From NCBI RefSeq assembly GCF_021631985.1, contig NZ_CP070225.1, positions 434,001 to 498,000 of the forward strand: a stretch of DNA of 64,000 nucleotides, given 5' to 3'. The stretch comes from Sandaracinus amylolyticus. Lineage in GTDB: Bacteria > Myxococcota_A > Polyangia > Polyangiales > Sandaracinaceae. Made by a program: the position numbers and the translations under genes. Below are positions 34,486 through 43,402 of this stretch, one piece after another. The first letter of the stretch is position 1, and each line of letters begins with the position of its first letter. The notes beneath the pieces were generated by a model. That model had not been told where the DNA came from. It was given only the letters and a program-made list of their open reading frames with translations, and ran no database searches.

Positions 34486-35909
34486 GCTCGCTCCTCGCCG
34501 CGGAGGACTCGCTGCAGCGACTCGATCTCGTCCATCGCGATCTGCAGCTTGCTCATGATCTCCGCGGCGATCTCCTCCGGGTCGCCGAGCTCGCCGTTGG
34601 CGCTCGCGCTCTCGTCCTTCAGCCATGCGATGTCGAGGTTGTCGCCGCGCCTCTTGATGTCGTCGCGGGTGAACTTCTGGAAGCGGCCCTCTTCGCCCTG
34701 GTCCTTGCGCTTGCTCTTGCCGAGCGGGTCCGCGCCAAAAGCCTTCTCGAACTCCGCGAAGTGCTCGCGCGTGAGCGGGGTGCGCTTGCCGAAGCTCGGC
34801 ATGTTGGCGCGCAGGTCGTAGACCCAGACGTTCTTGGTCTGGGCGACGTCCTTCTCGCCCTTGGTGAAGAAGAGGACGTTCGTCTTCACGCCCTGCGCGT
34901 AGAAGATGCCGGTCGGGAGGCGGAGGATCGTGTGGAGGTCGCACTTCTCCATGAGGTCCTCGCGGATGCGCGTGCCGACGTTCTCCTCGAAGAGGACGTT
35001 GTCGGGCAGCACGACCGCGGCGCGGCCGCCGGGCTTGAGGCCTCGATAGATGTGCTGGAGGAAGGCGAGCTGCTTGTTGCTCGTCGGGAACGTGAAGTCG
35101 TCGCGGGTCGGGAGACCGCCGCCCTTCTTGGTGCCGAAGGGCGGGTTGGTGAGGATGATGTCGGCCTTCGGGAGATTGCTGCCGGTCGGCGAGAGCGCGT
35201 CGCCGAGGAGGAGGTCTCCCTCGAGGTCGTGCAGCATCAGGTTCATGAGCGCGAGGCGGTGCGTGTCCGGCACGAGCTCCACGCCGTAGAACGCCTTGGT
35301 GCGCTGGAAGACCTGCTGCTTCTCCTTGAGCTCGAAGAGGTTGTCGGTGCGCTCCTTGATGTAGCGATCGGCGGCGATGAGGAATCCCGCGGTGCCCGCG
35401 GCCGGGTCCTGCACGAGCTCGCCGGCCTGCGGCTGGATCACCGCGATCATCGAGTCGATGAGCGGGCGCGGCGTGAAGTACTGACCGGCGCCCGACTTCT
35501 TCTCGCTCGCGTTCTTCTCGAGCAGGCCCTCGTACATCTCGCCGAGGCCCTCGGTCTTCGCCGAGTACCAGTCGAGATCGTCGATCGAGTCGACGAGCTT
35601 CTTGAGGTTCCGCGGCTCCTTCAGCGACGTCGATGCGTTCGCGAAGATCGCCTGCACGCGCGGCGAGCCCTGGGTGCCGAGGTGGAGCAGGAGCTGCCGG
35701 TAGAACGTGAGCAGCGGGAGGCCGTCCTTCTGCTCGAGGTCGGCCCAGCGATACCCCTTCGGCAGCTGCGACTCGCGCTGCGTCTCCTGCGCCATCTTGA
35801 GGAACAGGAGCCACGTCAGCTCGGTGACGTACTGGTGGTAGGTGATGCCGTCGTCGCGAAGGACGTGGCAGAGGTTCCAGAGCTTCTGGACGATGTCGGT
35901 CGTGTTCAT
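34482..35909 (-). CDS. hsdM: Type I restriction-modification DNA methyltransferase subunit
   Basis: A 475-residue N6-adenine methylase. The HsdM N-terminal helical domain (about 3-125) is followed by the SAM pocket DPAAGTAGF (168-176) and the catalytic NPPFG (255-259). The region GAGQYFTPRPLIDSMI is the typical link between both. With HsdS it methylates the host recognition site and protects it. The start MNTTDIVQKL at 35909 overlaps the stop of the upstream gene as ATGA; the frame extends 14 codons further, but this region belongs to the end of the preceding gene. Normal length for the family. Confidence 0.95.
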   Translation of the reverse strand: MNTTDIVQKLWNLCHVLRDDGITYHQYVTELTWLLFLKMAQETQRESQLPKGYRWADLEQKDGLPLLTFYRQLLLHLGTQGSPRVQAIFANASTSLKEPRNLKKLVDSIDDLDWYSAKTEGLGEMYEGLLEKNASEKKSGAGQYFTPRPLIDSMIAVIQPQAGELVQDPAAGTAGFLIAADRYIKERTDNLFELKEKQQVFQRTKAFYGVELVPDTHRLALMNLMLHDLEGDLLLGDALSPTGSNLPKADIILTNPPFGTKKGGGLPTRDDFTFPTSNKQLAFLQHIYRGLKPGGRAAVVLPDNVLFEENVGTRIREDLMEKCDLHTILRLPTGIFYAQGVKTNVLFFTKGEKDVAQTKNVWVYDLRANMPSFGKRTPLTREHFAEFEKAFGADPLGKSKRKDQGEEGRFQKFTRDDIKRRGDNLDIAWLKDESASANGELGDPEEIAAEIMSKLQIAMDEIESLQRVLRGEERA

Positions 35910-37495
35910 TTGACGCTGGGAGGAGCTGCGCGGCCGATGAAGGTTCGCCACCGGCTGCGATCCGAATCCTCGTGCGTAGTCAGAACCCGGTCGCGCTGCA
36001 GCCGCTGCGCGAGCGGCGCAATCACAGCAACAGGATCGAATTGGGCGGCGGCCTCAAGATCGAGCACATGCGCCTTCCCGGCATCTATCGGTCGGACTCG
36101 AAACACGCGTTCGCTCGAGTCGGACGTGGCACCACGAACGCCTTCCCAGGCGATAGCCTGCACGACGATGCGGCTGCCGATGCGGAACCATGCTGGAGTG
36201 ATCGTCGCGTACGTATCCTCGACCATGCGCCCATCATCCACGAACGAGTGCTTCGTATCGCGGTCGTAGTAGAACCCCCAAGTACGCAGTTCGTCCATCT
36301 GCTCCATCAGACTGCGCGCGGCGACTCCCACATCATCGGGCAGGCCGGCCGCGTCGACGGCAGCAGCGGCCCAGCGAAAGCACATCAGCGCTGGTACCAG
36401 CATCCGCAGGCTTGCCACATCGAGATCGCCGCCTTCAACCGTCAAAGGCGGTCCGGCAACCGGTAGGATCGTGATCTTGCGGCCTTCGCGTGCATAGTTG
36501 ACGACCGTGTCAGCAGCGCGGCGAGCGTCGCGGAGGGCAAACGGTGTGTCGAGCTGCGCGAGCGCGCGATGTTCCAGCGTCGCCATCGTTTCGCCCTGCG
36601 TGAGGTCGAGCCGGAGCGCGGGTGCCTCGAAGCGAACCACTTCCTTCTCAGAGGAAAGGCCAAGTGACCTGACGCCTGCGATGCGAACCTTCCCACGAAC
36701 GGAGGTGCGTGCGATCTGAGACTCGACCACCAGCTCGGCGTCGACCGCCTCGATCGGGTCAAAGCGCATGGTGTAGCGATCACCGGGCGGAAGATCCGTC
36801 GCCGGGCGATCGATGTTGAATCGGATATCAGTAGCTTCGACGACCGTCACCGGGATATGGCTGCCATCCAGCAACGCAGCGACAATCTCCGCATCACGCG
36901 CACGACTCTTGATTTGCACGCGACGCGAGCCGTGCTCGTAACCTGCTGTCTTGCGAACATGAGCTTTCCTCGTCGCGTACGTTCCAGCATCGCCGACTTC
37001 GGCGAGAATGCGTCGAACCAGATCCTGGTGATACGGCTCCTGCAACTTGGCGCCTGCGGTCCATTTGATGCCGTGGGTTTGCTTGTGGAGGCGCGCTGGG
37101 TCCTTGCACTGACGGAGTCGCTTCAGTGCGCCGGGCATTCGGGACGGCCCGAGATGTGCGAGGTACGCGCCGTGAAAGTTGAGCTGGTGGTCCAAGTGGA
37201 CGCAGAGCAGAAAGCACGGGAGGTCCGTGTTGATGAAGCGTTCCCAGACCGACAACGCCAGGTTTGTGCGCGTGGGCTCCCTCGTGCCCTTGATCTGAAC
37301 GTAGCCCTCCAGAGCAGGAGCGCGAAGATCAATGGGTACATGCGGTTGCTCAGGCCCAGGAATCGAAAACCATCGATCGATCCCGTAGCGGTCCGGCTCA
37401 TGACGGGACCATTCGACCTCGGCGAGCCGTGCCCACCGCTCGAAGATCGACTCCGCCTCGTCGCCGAGGCGCTGCTCGTCGATTCCATCCGTCAT
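35906..37495 (-). CDS. Unknown protein with a DUF4365-like nuclease-fold N-terminus, 529 aa, inside the type I operon
   Basis: The gene sits between hsdR and hsdM: its ATG is 4 bases after the hsdR stop and its own stop overlaps hsdM by ATGA. The first 110 residues (GDEAESIFERWARLAEVEWS, then VPIDLRAP with Asp56, then GYVQIKG with Gln67-x-Lys69, then FLLCVHLDH) have the strand order of DUF4365/PD-(D/E)xK-like nucleases, with Gln replacing Glu as in Mrr. The remaining 400 residues are a beta-rich part and a helical part of unknown family. Codon use is less GC-rich in the first third. It may be an extra nuclease or a modulator of the restriction complex. This is inference; no family match could be searched. 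Confidence 0.75.
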   Translation of the reverse strand: MTDGIDEQRLGDEAESIFERWARLAEVEWSRHEPDRYGIDRWFSIPGPEQPHVPIDLRAPALEGYVQIKGTREPTRTNLALSVWERFINTDLPCFLLCVHLDHQLNFHGAYLAHLGPSRMPGALKRLRQCKDPARLHKQTHGIKWTAGAKLQEPYHQDLVRRILAEVGDAGTYATRKAHVRKTAGYEHGSRRVQIKSRARDAEIVAALLDGSHIPVTVVEATDIRFNIDRPATDLPPGDRYTMRFDPIEAVDAELVVESQIARTSVRGKVRIAGVRSLGLSSEKEVVRFEAPALRLDLTQGETMATLEHRALAQLDTPFALRDARRAADTVVNYAREGRKITILPVAGPPLTVEGGDLDVASLRMLVPALMCFRWAAAAVDAAGLPDDVGVAARSLMEQMDELRTWGFYYDRDTKHSFVDDGRMVEDTYATITPAWFRIGSRIVVQAIAWEGVRGATSDSSERVFRVRPIDAGKAHVLDLEAAAQFDPVAVIAPLAQRLQRDRVLTTHEDSDRSRWRTFIGRAAPPSVK

Positions 37496-37499
37496 GTTC

Positions 37500-40400
37500 C
37501 TACCTCCACACCTCGTCCGCGAGGTCGCCCAGGATCGTCTCGAGCTTCCCCTCGAACACTTTGTTCATGCGCGTGAAGCCGCCCTCGGCGGCGAACTGGC
37601 CTCGGTCGAGCGATTCACGGTCGACGATGACCTCGGCCTTGAGCTGTTTGCCAATCCGCTCGAGCCACTTGCGCTGGGGCTGGGTCCAGGGGCGCGAGGC
37701 GACGAGCTTGGTGAGCGCTTTCGCGACGCGCTCTTCGTAGGGGACGAGCGGGTCGCCGAGGGCGGCCTGGCGAATGTGGCCGATGATCGACGCCGCCACG
37801 TCCTGGTTGGTGCGGTCGCGCCAGGCGGCGCGGAGCTGCGCCTCGGAGAAGCCAGCCTTGTCGAGGGCGAGCGCGATCGACTTGAGCTGCTCGCGGGTGA
37901 GCTCGCGGGGGCGCTGGGTGACGAGGACGAGCGCGGGGAGCTGGTTGGACTGCTCGCGCACGAACTTCGCGAAGCCGTCGAGGTAGTCCTCGGGGCGCGC
38001 GCGGCCGTCACCATAGCCGCGCTCCTCGCTGACGAGCTCGTCGTCGTGCTTGGAGATGAGCGTGGGCTGGGGGCGGGCGGCGCGGCGGCGATCGAGCAGC
38101 TCGCCGAGGCCGGGGTGCTCGGTGAACCACGGCTTCGCGATCTCGGCGCCCTTCTCGCGCAGCAGCGCGAGGAGCGCCTCGGGCTCCATGCCGGCCTCCG
38201 CCTCGAAGAGCTCGCGATCGCGCGGCTCGAGGCGGCGGCGACGGCGATCGAGCTTGGTGATGAACTGCGCGAGCACCTCCTCGCGGTGCTTCGCGTCGTC
38301 GAGGGTCGCGAGCTCGTGGGTGAGCGTGGCGAAGGGGATCGAGACGTCGGTGACGACCGGCTTCATCGCCGAGTACGGCTGGAGGACCTCGTAGAGATCG
38401 ACGGCGTCGAAGACGCGGAAGATCTCCTTCCCGATCTCGTCGCAGCGGCGCGTCGCGCGGCCGAGCATCTGGTCGTAGAGGATGCGGCTCTTGGTGCGCC
38501 GCACGAAGACGACGTTGGTGATCGGCGGGACGTCGACGCCGGTGGTGAGGAGATCGACGGTGACCGCGACGTTCGGGAGCCGCTCGTTCTTGAAGCGGCG
38601 GATGAGCTCGAGCGGGCGATCGGAGGTGCCGGTGATCTTCACGACCGCGGCGTCCTCGACGTCGCCGTAGGCGGCGGCGAACGCCTCCTTCAGCAGGCGC
38701 ACGAACACGTCGGCGTGGGCGTCGGTCGCGCAGAAGACGATCGTCTTGCCGGGCAGGCTCGGGTCGATGTGCTTGGCGAGCGTCTCGCAGACGACGCGGT
38801 TGAAGCTCTCGGTGCGGACCTCCCTGTTGAACGCGTCGAGGTCGATGTCGACGTCGTCGGGCAGGCGCGAGAGATCGATCCGATCGTGCTCGGGCTGGTA
38901 GACCTCGACCTCCTCGCCCGCCTTCCAGTGGATGCCGTCGCGCGCGAGCGCGGTGACGATGCGGATCGGCGGCTCGTGATCGACGAGGTGACCGTCGATG
39001 ACCGCTTCGCGGTACGAGTAGGTGAAGACCGGCGCGCCGAAGATCTCGGTGGTGTGGAGCGCGGGAGTCGCGGTGAGTCCGATCTTCACCGCGTCGAAGT
39101 GCTCGAGGATGCGGCGGTATTTCGAGACGTAGTCGGCCTCGCTGCGGAAGACGAGCTCGCCCTCGCTCATCTCGCGATCGAGCGTGTAGCCGCGGTGGCA
39201 CTCGTCGACGACGATGCAGTCGTACTCGTCGACGGGTGGGATCGCGCCGTCGGCGAGGAGGACGCGCTGCACCATGCCCTGCACCGTCGCGATGTGGAGC
39301 TTGGTGTCCTTCTCGGGGCGGACGTCCTCGAGCGTCTTGAGGTCGAAGATCGAGTCGAAGGTCTGGAGCGACTCGAGGCGCGCGTCCTGGAACGCGTTGG
39401 CGGCCTGGATGCCGAGCGCGCTGCGATCGACGAGGAAGAGGATGCGGCGGAAGCGGCCGGCCTTGAGCAGGCGGTAGCAGAGGCCGATCGCGAGGCGCGT
39501 CTTGCCGGTGCCGGTGGCGAGCGCGAGGAGCGCGGTGCGGCGGCCCGACTCGATCGCGGCCTCGACGGCGTGGATCGCGCGGACCTGGTAGTCGCGCAGG
39601 CCGAGGTAGTCGGTGGGCTCGGCCTTCAGCTTCTCGGTGGCGGCGTCGATGTCCTGCTTGAGCAGCGCGAGGAGGCCGTCGGGCGAGTACCAGCTCGCGA
39701 GCGGCGTCGCGAGGTTCTTCGCGCGGCGCGCGTCGCGGAACCAGATGCCGGACTTCTCGGCGATCTGCTTGAGGTAGGGGCGGCCGTTGGTGGCGAAGAG
39801 GAACGGAACGTGGAGCGAGCCGCCGTCGCCGTCGTCGTAGGAGCCCGCGAGCGAGAGGCCGGTCGCGCGGAGGCCGCGCGCATAGCGGGTCGACTGCTGG
39901 AGCGACCCGGCGACGTCGCGGCGCTTGCGCTTCGCCTCGACGACCGCGAGCGGCGTGAGGCCCGCGAAGAGCACGTAGTCGGCGGGGCCGGCGTCGGTGG
40001 GCCACTCGGCGATCGCGAGGTTCTTGCCCTTCTGGGGGCGCGTGCCTTCGGCGTAGCGGAGCGTCTCGGTGTCGGCCTCCCAGCCGACGCTGCGCAGCTG
40101 CTCGTCGATCAGGCGGCGCGTGCTCGCCTCGTCGAGCTCGAGATCCGCGCCGAGCTTCGCCGCAGTCTCGGCGGCGGCGGACGCGACGTCCGGCTTCGCG
40201 CTCGCCTTCGCCTGGATCGACTCGAGCCGCGCGAGCATCTGCGCCTCGCGCGACGCGAGCTCGTTCATGAGCGCCTCGGCGGCCTCACGCTCGGCCGCCT
40301 CGAGCTTTGCGCGCTCCTCGGCGGTCCGCGCGCGCGCTGTCGCGTCGTCGGCCTCCTGACGAGCCTTGCCCGCGACGGCGCGCGCCTCGACGAGCTCGGC

Positions 40401-40880
40401 GCGCAGCGACTCGAGCTCGGAGCGCAACGACGCGGTCGCGTCGGCCGGTGTGCGAGGCGGAGCGAACGGCTCGGGCTTGAACGCGCGATCCTTGCCGAAG
40501 CTCCGGTGGAACCACACCGCGAGGCCGCGCGCGAGCTTGAGCACGTGGAGCGCGGTGCCGTGGTCGCCCGCGTTCTCGTGGACCGCGGCGTTGCCGGCCT
40601 TGCGGATCGCGTGGAAGGCCTGGTCCGCGTCGGTGCCGAGCGCGCCGCGATCGCGGAGGCGGCGGAGCAGATCGATCTGCTGCTCCTGGCTCGACGTGTA
40701 GATGCCGACGCGGGCCGCGGCCTCGCGCGCGAGGACCTCGCCGAAGACGCGCACCTTCGTGATCGTCGCGACCGCGTCGATCGCGTAGAGCGCCTCCGCC
40801 TGCGCCGCGAGCAGGACGAGTGTCTCTTCGTGCTCCGCCAAGAAGGCGAAGTTCGGCGATGGCGATGCACCCCGAGGCAT
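37500..40880 (-). CDS. hsdR: Type I restriction enzyme R subunit (helicase-nuclease)
   Basis: A 1126-residue protein. Residues 15-125 form a DUF4145-like domain (FHAIRKAGNAAVHENAGDHG). A coiled coil follows (about 150-225), then the HsdR nuclease with Asp301 and Glu315-x-Lys317 (VVEAKRKR). The SF2 motor has TGTGKT at 456-461, DECH at 559-562 and GLTATP afterwards; a late DQMLGRATRRCDEIGK segment is motif VI. The last 280 residues match the EcoEI-R C-terminal domain, which binds the methylase. It moves and cuts unmethylated DNA. A TAGTCC hexamer lies 7 bases before the ATG, next to TAGCCT. It is the first gene of the operon hsdR-unknown-hsdM-hsdS and is divergent from cat. Confidence 0.94.
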   Translation of the reverse strand: MPRGASPSPNFAFLAEHEETLVLLAAQAEALYAIDAVATITKVRVFGEVLAREAAARVGIYTSSQEQQIDLLRRLRDRGALGTDADQAFHAIRKAGNAAVHENAGDHGTALHVLKLARGLAVWFHRSFGKDRAFKPEPFAPPRTPADATASLRSELESLRAELVEARAVAGKARQEADDATARARTAEERAKLEAAEREAAEALMNELASREAQMLARLESIQAKASAKPDVASAAAETAAKLGADLELDEASTRRLIDEQLRSVGWEADTETLRYAEGTRPQKGKNLAIAEWPTDAGPADYVLFAGLTPLAVVEAKRKRRDVAGSLQQSTRYARGLRATGLSLAGSYDDGDGGSLHVPFLFATNGRPYLKQIAEKSGIWFRDARRAKNLATPLASWYSPDGLLALLKQDIDAATEKLKAEPTDYLGLRDYQVRAIHAVEAAIESGRRTALLALATGTGKTRLAIGLCYRLLKAGRFRRILFLVDRSALGIQAANAFQDARLESLQTFDSIFDLKTLEDVRPEKDTKLHIATVQGMVQRVLLADGAIPPVDEYDCIVVDECHRGYTLDREMSEGELVFRSEADYVSKYRRILEHFDAVKIGLTATPALHTTEIFGAPVFTYSYREAVIDGHLVDHEPPIRIVTALARDGIHWKAGEEVEVYQPEHDRIDLSRLPDDVDIDLDAFNREVRTESFNRVVCETLAKHIDPSLPGKTIVFCATDAHADVFVRLLKEAFAAAYGDVEDAAVVKITGTSDRPLELIRRFKNERLPNVAVTVDLLTTGVDVPPITNVVFVRRTKSRILYDQMLGRATRRCDEIGKEIFRVFDAVDLYEVLQPYSAMKPVVTDVSIPFATLTHELATLDDAKHREEVLAQFITKLDRRRRRLEPRDRELFEAEAGMEPEALLALLREKGAEIAKPWFTEHPGLGELLDRRRAARPQPTLISKHDDELVSEERGYGDGRARPEDYLDGFAKFVREQSNQLPALVLVTQRPRELTREQLKSIALALDKAGFSEAQLRAAWRDRTNQDVAASIIGHIRQAALGDPLVPYEERVAKALTKLVASRPWTQPQRKWLERIGKQLKAEVIVDRESLDRGQFAAEGGFTRMNKVFEGKLETILGDLADEVWR

Positions 40881-41028
40881 GACAGCCGGACTACGAGGCT
40901 ACACGAATGGCGGCCGGGGCCGGGAGGGGGTCTCTCGCTCGTCGAGCGAGATCGATCTCGTCGACGGGATCGAATCGCTCGCACACGCTCCGCGCTCCGC
41001 GCGGCTGCGCGAAGCAGAGGAGGACCCC

Positions 41029-41688
41029 ATGGCGGAGCTCCGCCCCGTCGATCTCGCGACCTGGAACCGGGCCGAGCACTTCCGGCACTATCTCGACCGC
41101 GTCCCCTGCACCTACAGCTTCACGGTGCACCTCGACGTCACGGGCCTGCGCGCCGCGCTGGCGTCGAGCGGGCGGAAGGCCTATCCGGCGCAGCTCTGGA
41201 TGCTCGCGACCGCGGTGAATCGCTTCCGCGAGCTGCGGATGGCGTTCGATGCCGACGGAGCGCTCGGTGCGTGGGACGAGGTGCATCCCGCGTACACGGT
41301 GTTCAACCGCGAGGCCGAGACGTTCTCCGGCATCTGGACCCGGTACGACGCCGACTTCGCGTCGTTCGAGGCAGCGGCCACCCGCGACATCGAGGAGCAC
41401 AGCCGCGCGACTCGCTTCTTCCCGAAGGACGGCCGTCCCCCGAACGCGTTCGACGTCTCGAGCATCCCGTGGCTCGAGTTCTCGGCGTTCACGCTCGACA
41501 TCCCGGGTGCGGTCCGGCACCTCGCGCCGATCTTCACGCTCGGCCGCTACGTCGAGCGCGACGGTGCGACGCTGCTGCCGGTCGCGATCCAGGTGCACCA
41601 CGCGGTGTGCGACGGCTACCACGCCGGTCGTCTGGTCGCCGCGCTCCAGGAGCTCGCGACCGGCCACGAGGCGTGGCTCTCGAGATGA
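41029..41688 (+). CDS. cat: Chloramphenicol O-acetyltransferase (type A family)
   Basis: A 219-residue enzyme of the CAT family (PF00302). The active-site segment HHAVCDGYHAGR has the general base His191 (second His) and the structural Asp195. TYSFTVHLDVTGL, AYPAQLWMLATAVN and the FSGIWTRYDADFASFEA region correspond to the substrate and trimer surfaces. It would acetylate chloramphenicol with acetyl-CoA, although chromosomal homologues may have other acyl acceptors. AGAGGAGG lies 6 bases before the ATG at 41029. A degraded copy with an internal deletion lies at 44138-44308, beyond the cytochrome gene. Confidence 0.88.
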   Translation: MAELRPVDLATWNRAEHFRHYLDRVPCTYSFTVHLDVTGLRAALASSGRKAYPAQLWMLATAVNRFRELRMAFDADGALGAWDEVHPAYTVFNREAETFSGIWTRYDADFASFEAAATRDIEEHSRATRFFPKDGRPPNAFDVSSIPWLEFSAFTLDIPGAVRHLAPIFTLGRYVERDGATLLPVAIQVHHAVCDGYHAGRLVAALQELATGHEAWLSR

Positions 41689-41712
41689 GAAGCGTTCGGT
41701 CGGAGCGAGGTC

Positions 41713-42070
41713 ACGGTCGCCATCGCGCCGCCGGGGATCGCGTTGGCGTAGACCGTGAGCACGTAGGGGCCGGGCGGGACGTCGCTCGGCACGTCGATCG
41801 TCACGCCGGTGTCCGACCCGTCGCGGCTCGCGAAGCGCCACGACCGGCCGCCCTCCGCGGCGGTCAGACGCACCAGCGGGTAGTTGGTCGGCGAGCTCAT
41901 CGTGCTGCCGTAGCTCGCCTGGGAGATCCCGCGGAGCCCGGTGCCGCGGATCGCGCTCCGGCACCCGCGGGTCAGGATCGCGGGCTCGACGCGCGGGCGC
42001 CAGGCGGGTTGTGCGCCTGTCGGATCGTGGAGCTCCGCGCTCGCCAAACGCGCGCCGGAGTGCACGCCAC
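41713..42070 (-). pseudogene. Fragment of the kelch-lipoprotein gene
   Basis: These 358 bases match 45187-45544 without gaps at a constant offset of 3474. I count four substitutions, so identity is near 99%. The copied part encodes the end of the kelch propeller and the first Ig-like segment (LASAELHDPTGAQPAWRP, then GVTIDVPSDVPPGPYVLTVY). There is no start or stop of its own. It begins 24 bases after the cat stop, and the cat 3' flank is shared with 44274-44308. The 186 bases between it and the cytochrome gene (42071-42256) hold nothing I recognise. Confidence 0.88.
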
Positions 42071-42256
42071 GGCACGGATGGCGGGGAGCGCTGAGCGACT
42101 CGAGGTGCCCAACACGGGAGACGTCACCGGTGCGAGCGTCGAGGCAGCACCGCCGAGCAGGCCGCGTGTCGCGTGACCGTTGCGCTGACCTTGCAGCTCT
42201 GCGTGCTCGTCGAGCGCCTCGTCGTCCCCCGACCACCGAAGGGGCGGTCGGACGCC

Positions 42257-43402
42257 TCACTGCGGTCGCCCCTGCGCGATCCAGGAGCGCACGATCTGGA
42301 TGTCCTCGGGCGAGACGGCGGGGAGCCCGAGCGGCATGCCGCGGAGCTCGCTCGCATGCCCGCGCTCCTCGCTGGCGCGCGCCTCGAGCACCGCGACGAG
42401 GAGGGGCACTCCGTCGATCTCGCGGAAGATCGATCGGCGCTCCCCCGCGTCGTCGAGCGATCCCGACATCACGCCTTCGTAGTCGGAGAGATCGAGCCGG
42501 CGCGCAGCGAAGCCGAAGCCGCCGGTGTTGCCAGGACCACCCTCTCCGAGCGCGAGGCCGGCGTCGGAGTGACAGTGCCAGCACGTGCGGCGGAGCACGC
42601 GATCGCGGACCTCGGTGAACGAGACCGCCCGGTCGAGGAGCGGGAGCGGATCGGCCGGCGTCACGATCTCGATGGGATCGAGCGGCGACGCGACCAGGTA
42701 CGCAGCGATCGCCACGGCGTCCTCGCGCGCGGCGACGAGGCGCGGCATCGGCGGCGAGGGGTCGAGGATCCAGTCGACGATCGCGCGGTCGGTCATGCGC
42801 TCGCGCGTCCAGCGGAGATCGGGCGCGAGGGCGAGCGCGGGATCGAGCGTGCCGATCGAGGAGGGCGCATGACAGCTCGCGCACCCGCGCGTCTCGAAGA
42901 GCGCTCGTCCTCGCGCGATCGTCTCCGCGTCGCGAGGAAGCGGGGCGCCGTCCGGTGGCTCGTCGGGCACCAGGAACGTCGCGAGGTCGGCGGCGTCCCG
43001 CGCGTCGATCGGGAGCCGTGGCATGGTCGCCGCGAGCGCGGGACGCACGTCGTGGGGCTCGATCAGGAAGCGCGCGATCCACTCGCGCGAGAGGCGCGAG
43101 CGTCCGAGCGCGGGCACGTGCACGAGGCTCGTGATGCGCGCGCTCCAGCGCGCGATCGCGGCGGCGGGCGCATCGTGGGTGCCCGCGTGGATCGCGCGGT
43201 GGCAGCCGGTGCAGTCGCGCGCAGCGGGCGGAGGCTCGACGTCGGGGTGCTCGTGGCAGCGCGTGCACTCCATCGACTCGAAGAGCGCACGGCCCCGCAC
43301 GGCATCTCCTCGGACCGCCCAGCGCGACGCGATCGCGACCGCGGCCGGCTCCGTGGTGCAGCCCGCTGCGACGACGAGCGCGCACGCGAGCGCGCGCCTC
43401 AT
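42257..43402 (-). CDS. Tetrahaem cytochrome c lipoprotein, 381 aa
   Basis: The lipoprotein signal MRRALACALVVAAGCTTEP has Cys15 as lipidation site. Four haem-binding CxxCH motifs follow: CTRCH (46-50), CTGCH (64-68), CASCH (174-178) and CWHCH (274-278). RGRALFESMECTRCH and RGRALFETRGCASCH show two cytochrome-c-like modules; WIARFLIEPHDVRPALAATM with Met gives an axial ligand. The protein should shuttle electrons on the outer face of the inner membrane or in the outer membrane. The start overlaps the stop of the upstream exported protein by ATGA. This gene pair lies between the two cat/kelch copies. Confidence 0.85.
   Translation of the reverse strand: MRRALACALVVAAGCTTEPAAVAIASRWAVRGDAVRGRALFESMECTRCHEHPDVEPPPAARDCTGCHRAIHAGTHDAPAAAIARWSARITSLVHVPALGRSRLSREWIARFLIEPHDVRPALAATMPRLPIDARDAADLATFLVPDEPPDGAPLPRDAETIARGRALFETRGCASCHAPSSIGTLDPALALAPDLRWTRERMTDRAIVDWILDPSPPMPRLVAAREDAVAIAAYLVASPLDPIEIVTPADPLPLLDRAVSFTEVRDRVLRRTCWHCHSDAGLALGEGGPGNTGGFGFAARRLDLSDYEGVMSGSLDDAGERRSIFREIDGVPLLVAVLEARASEERGHASELRGMPLGLPAVSPEDIQIVRSWIAQGRPQ

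Noticed and set aside
37494-42176. 1560-codon open frame opposite hsdR and cat region
   Set aside because: Low-complexity Glu/Leu/Val text antisense to hsdR; no start signal and no domain.
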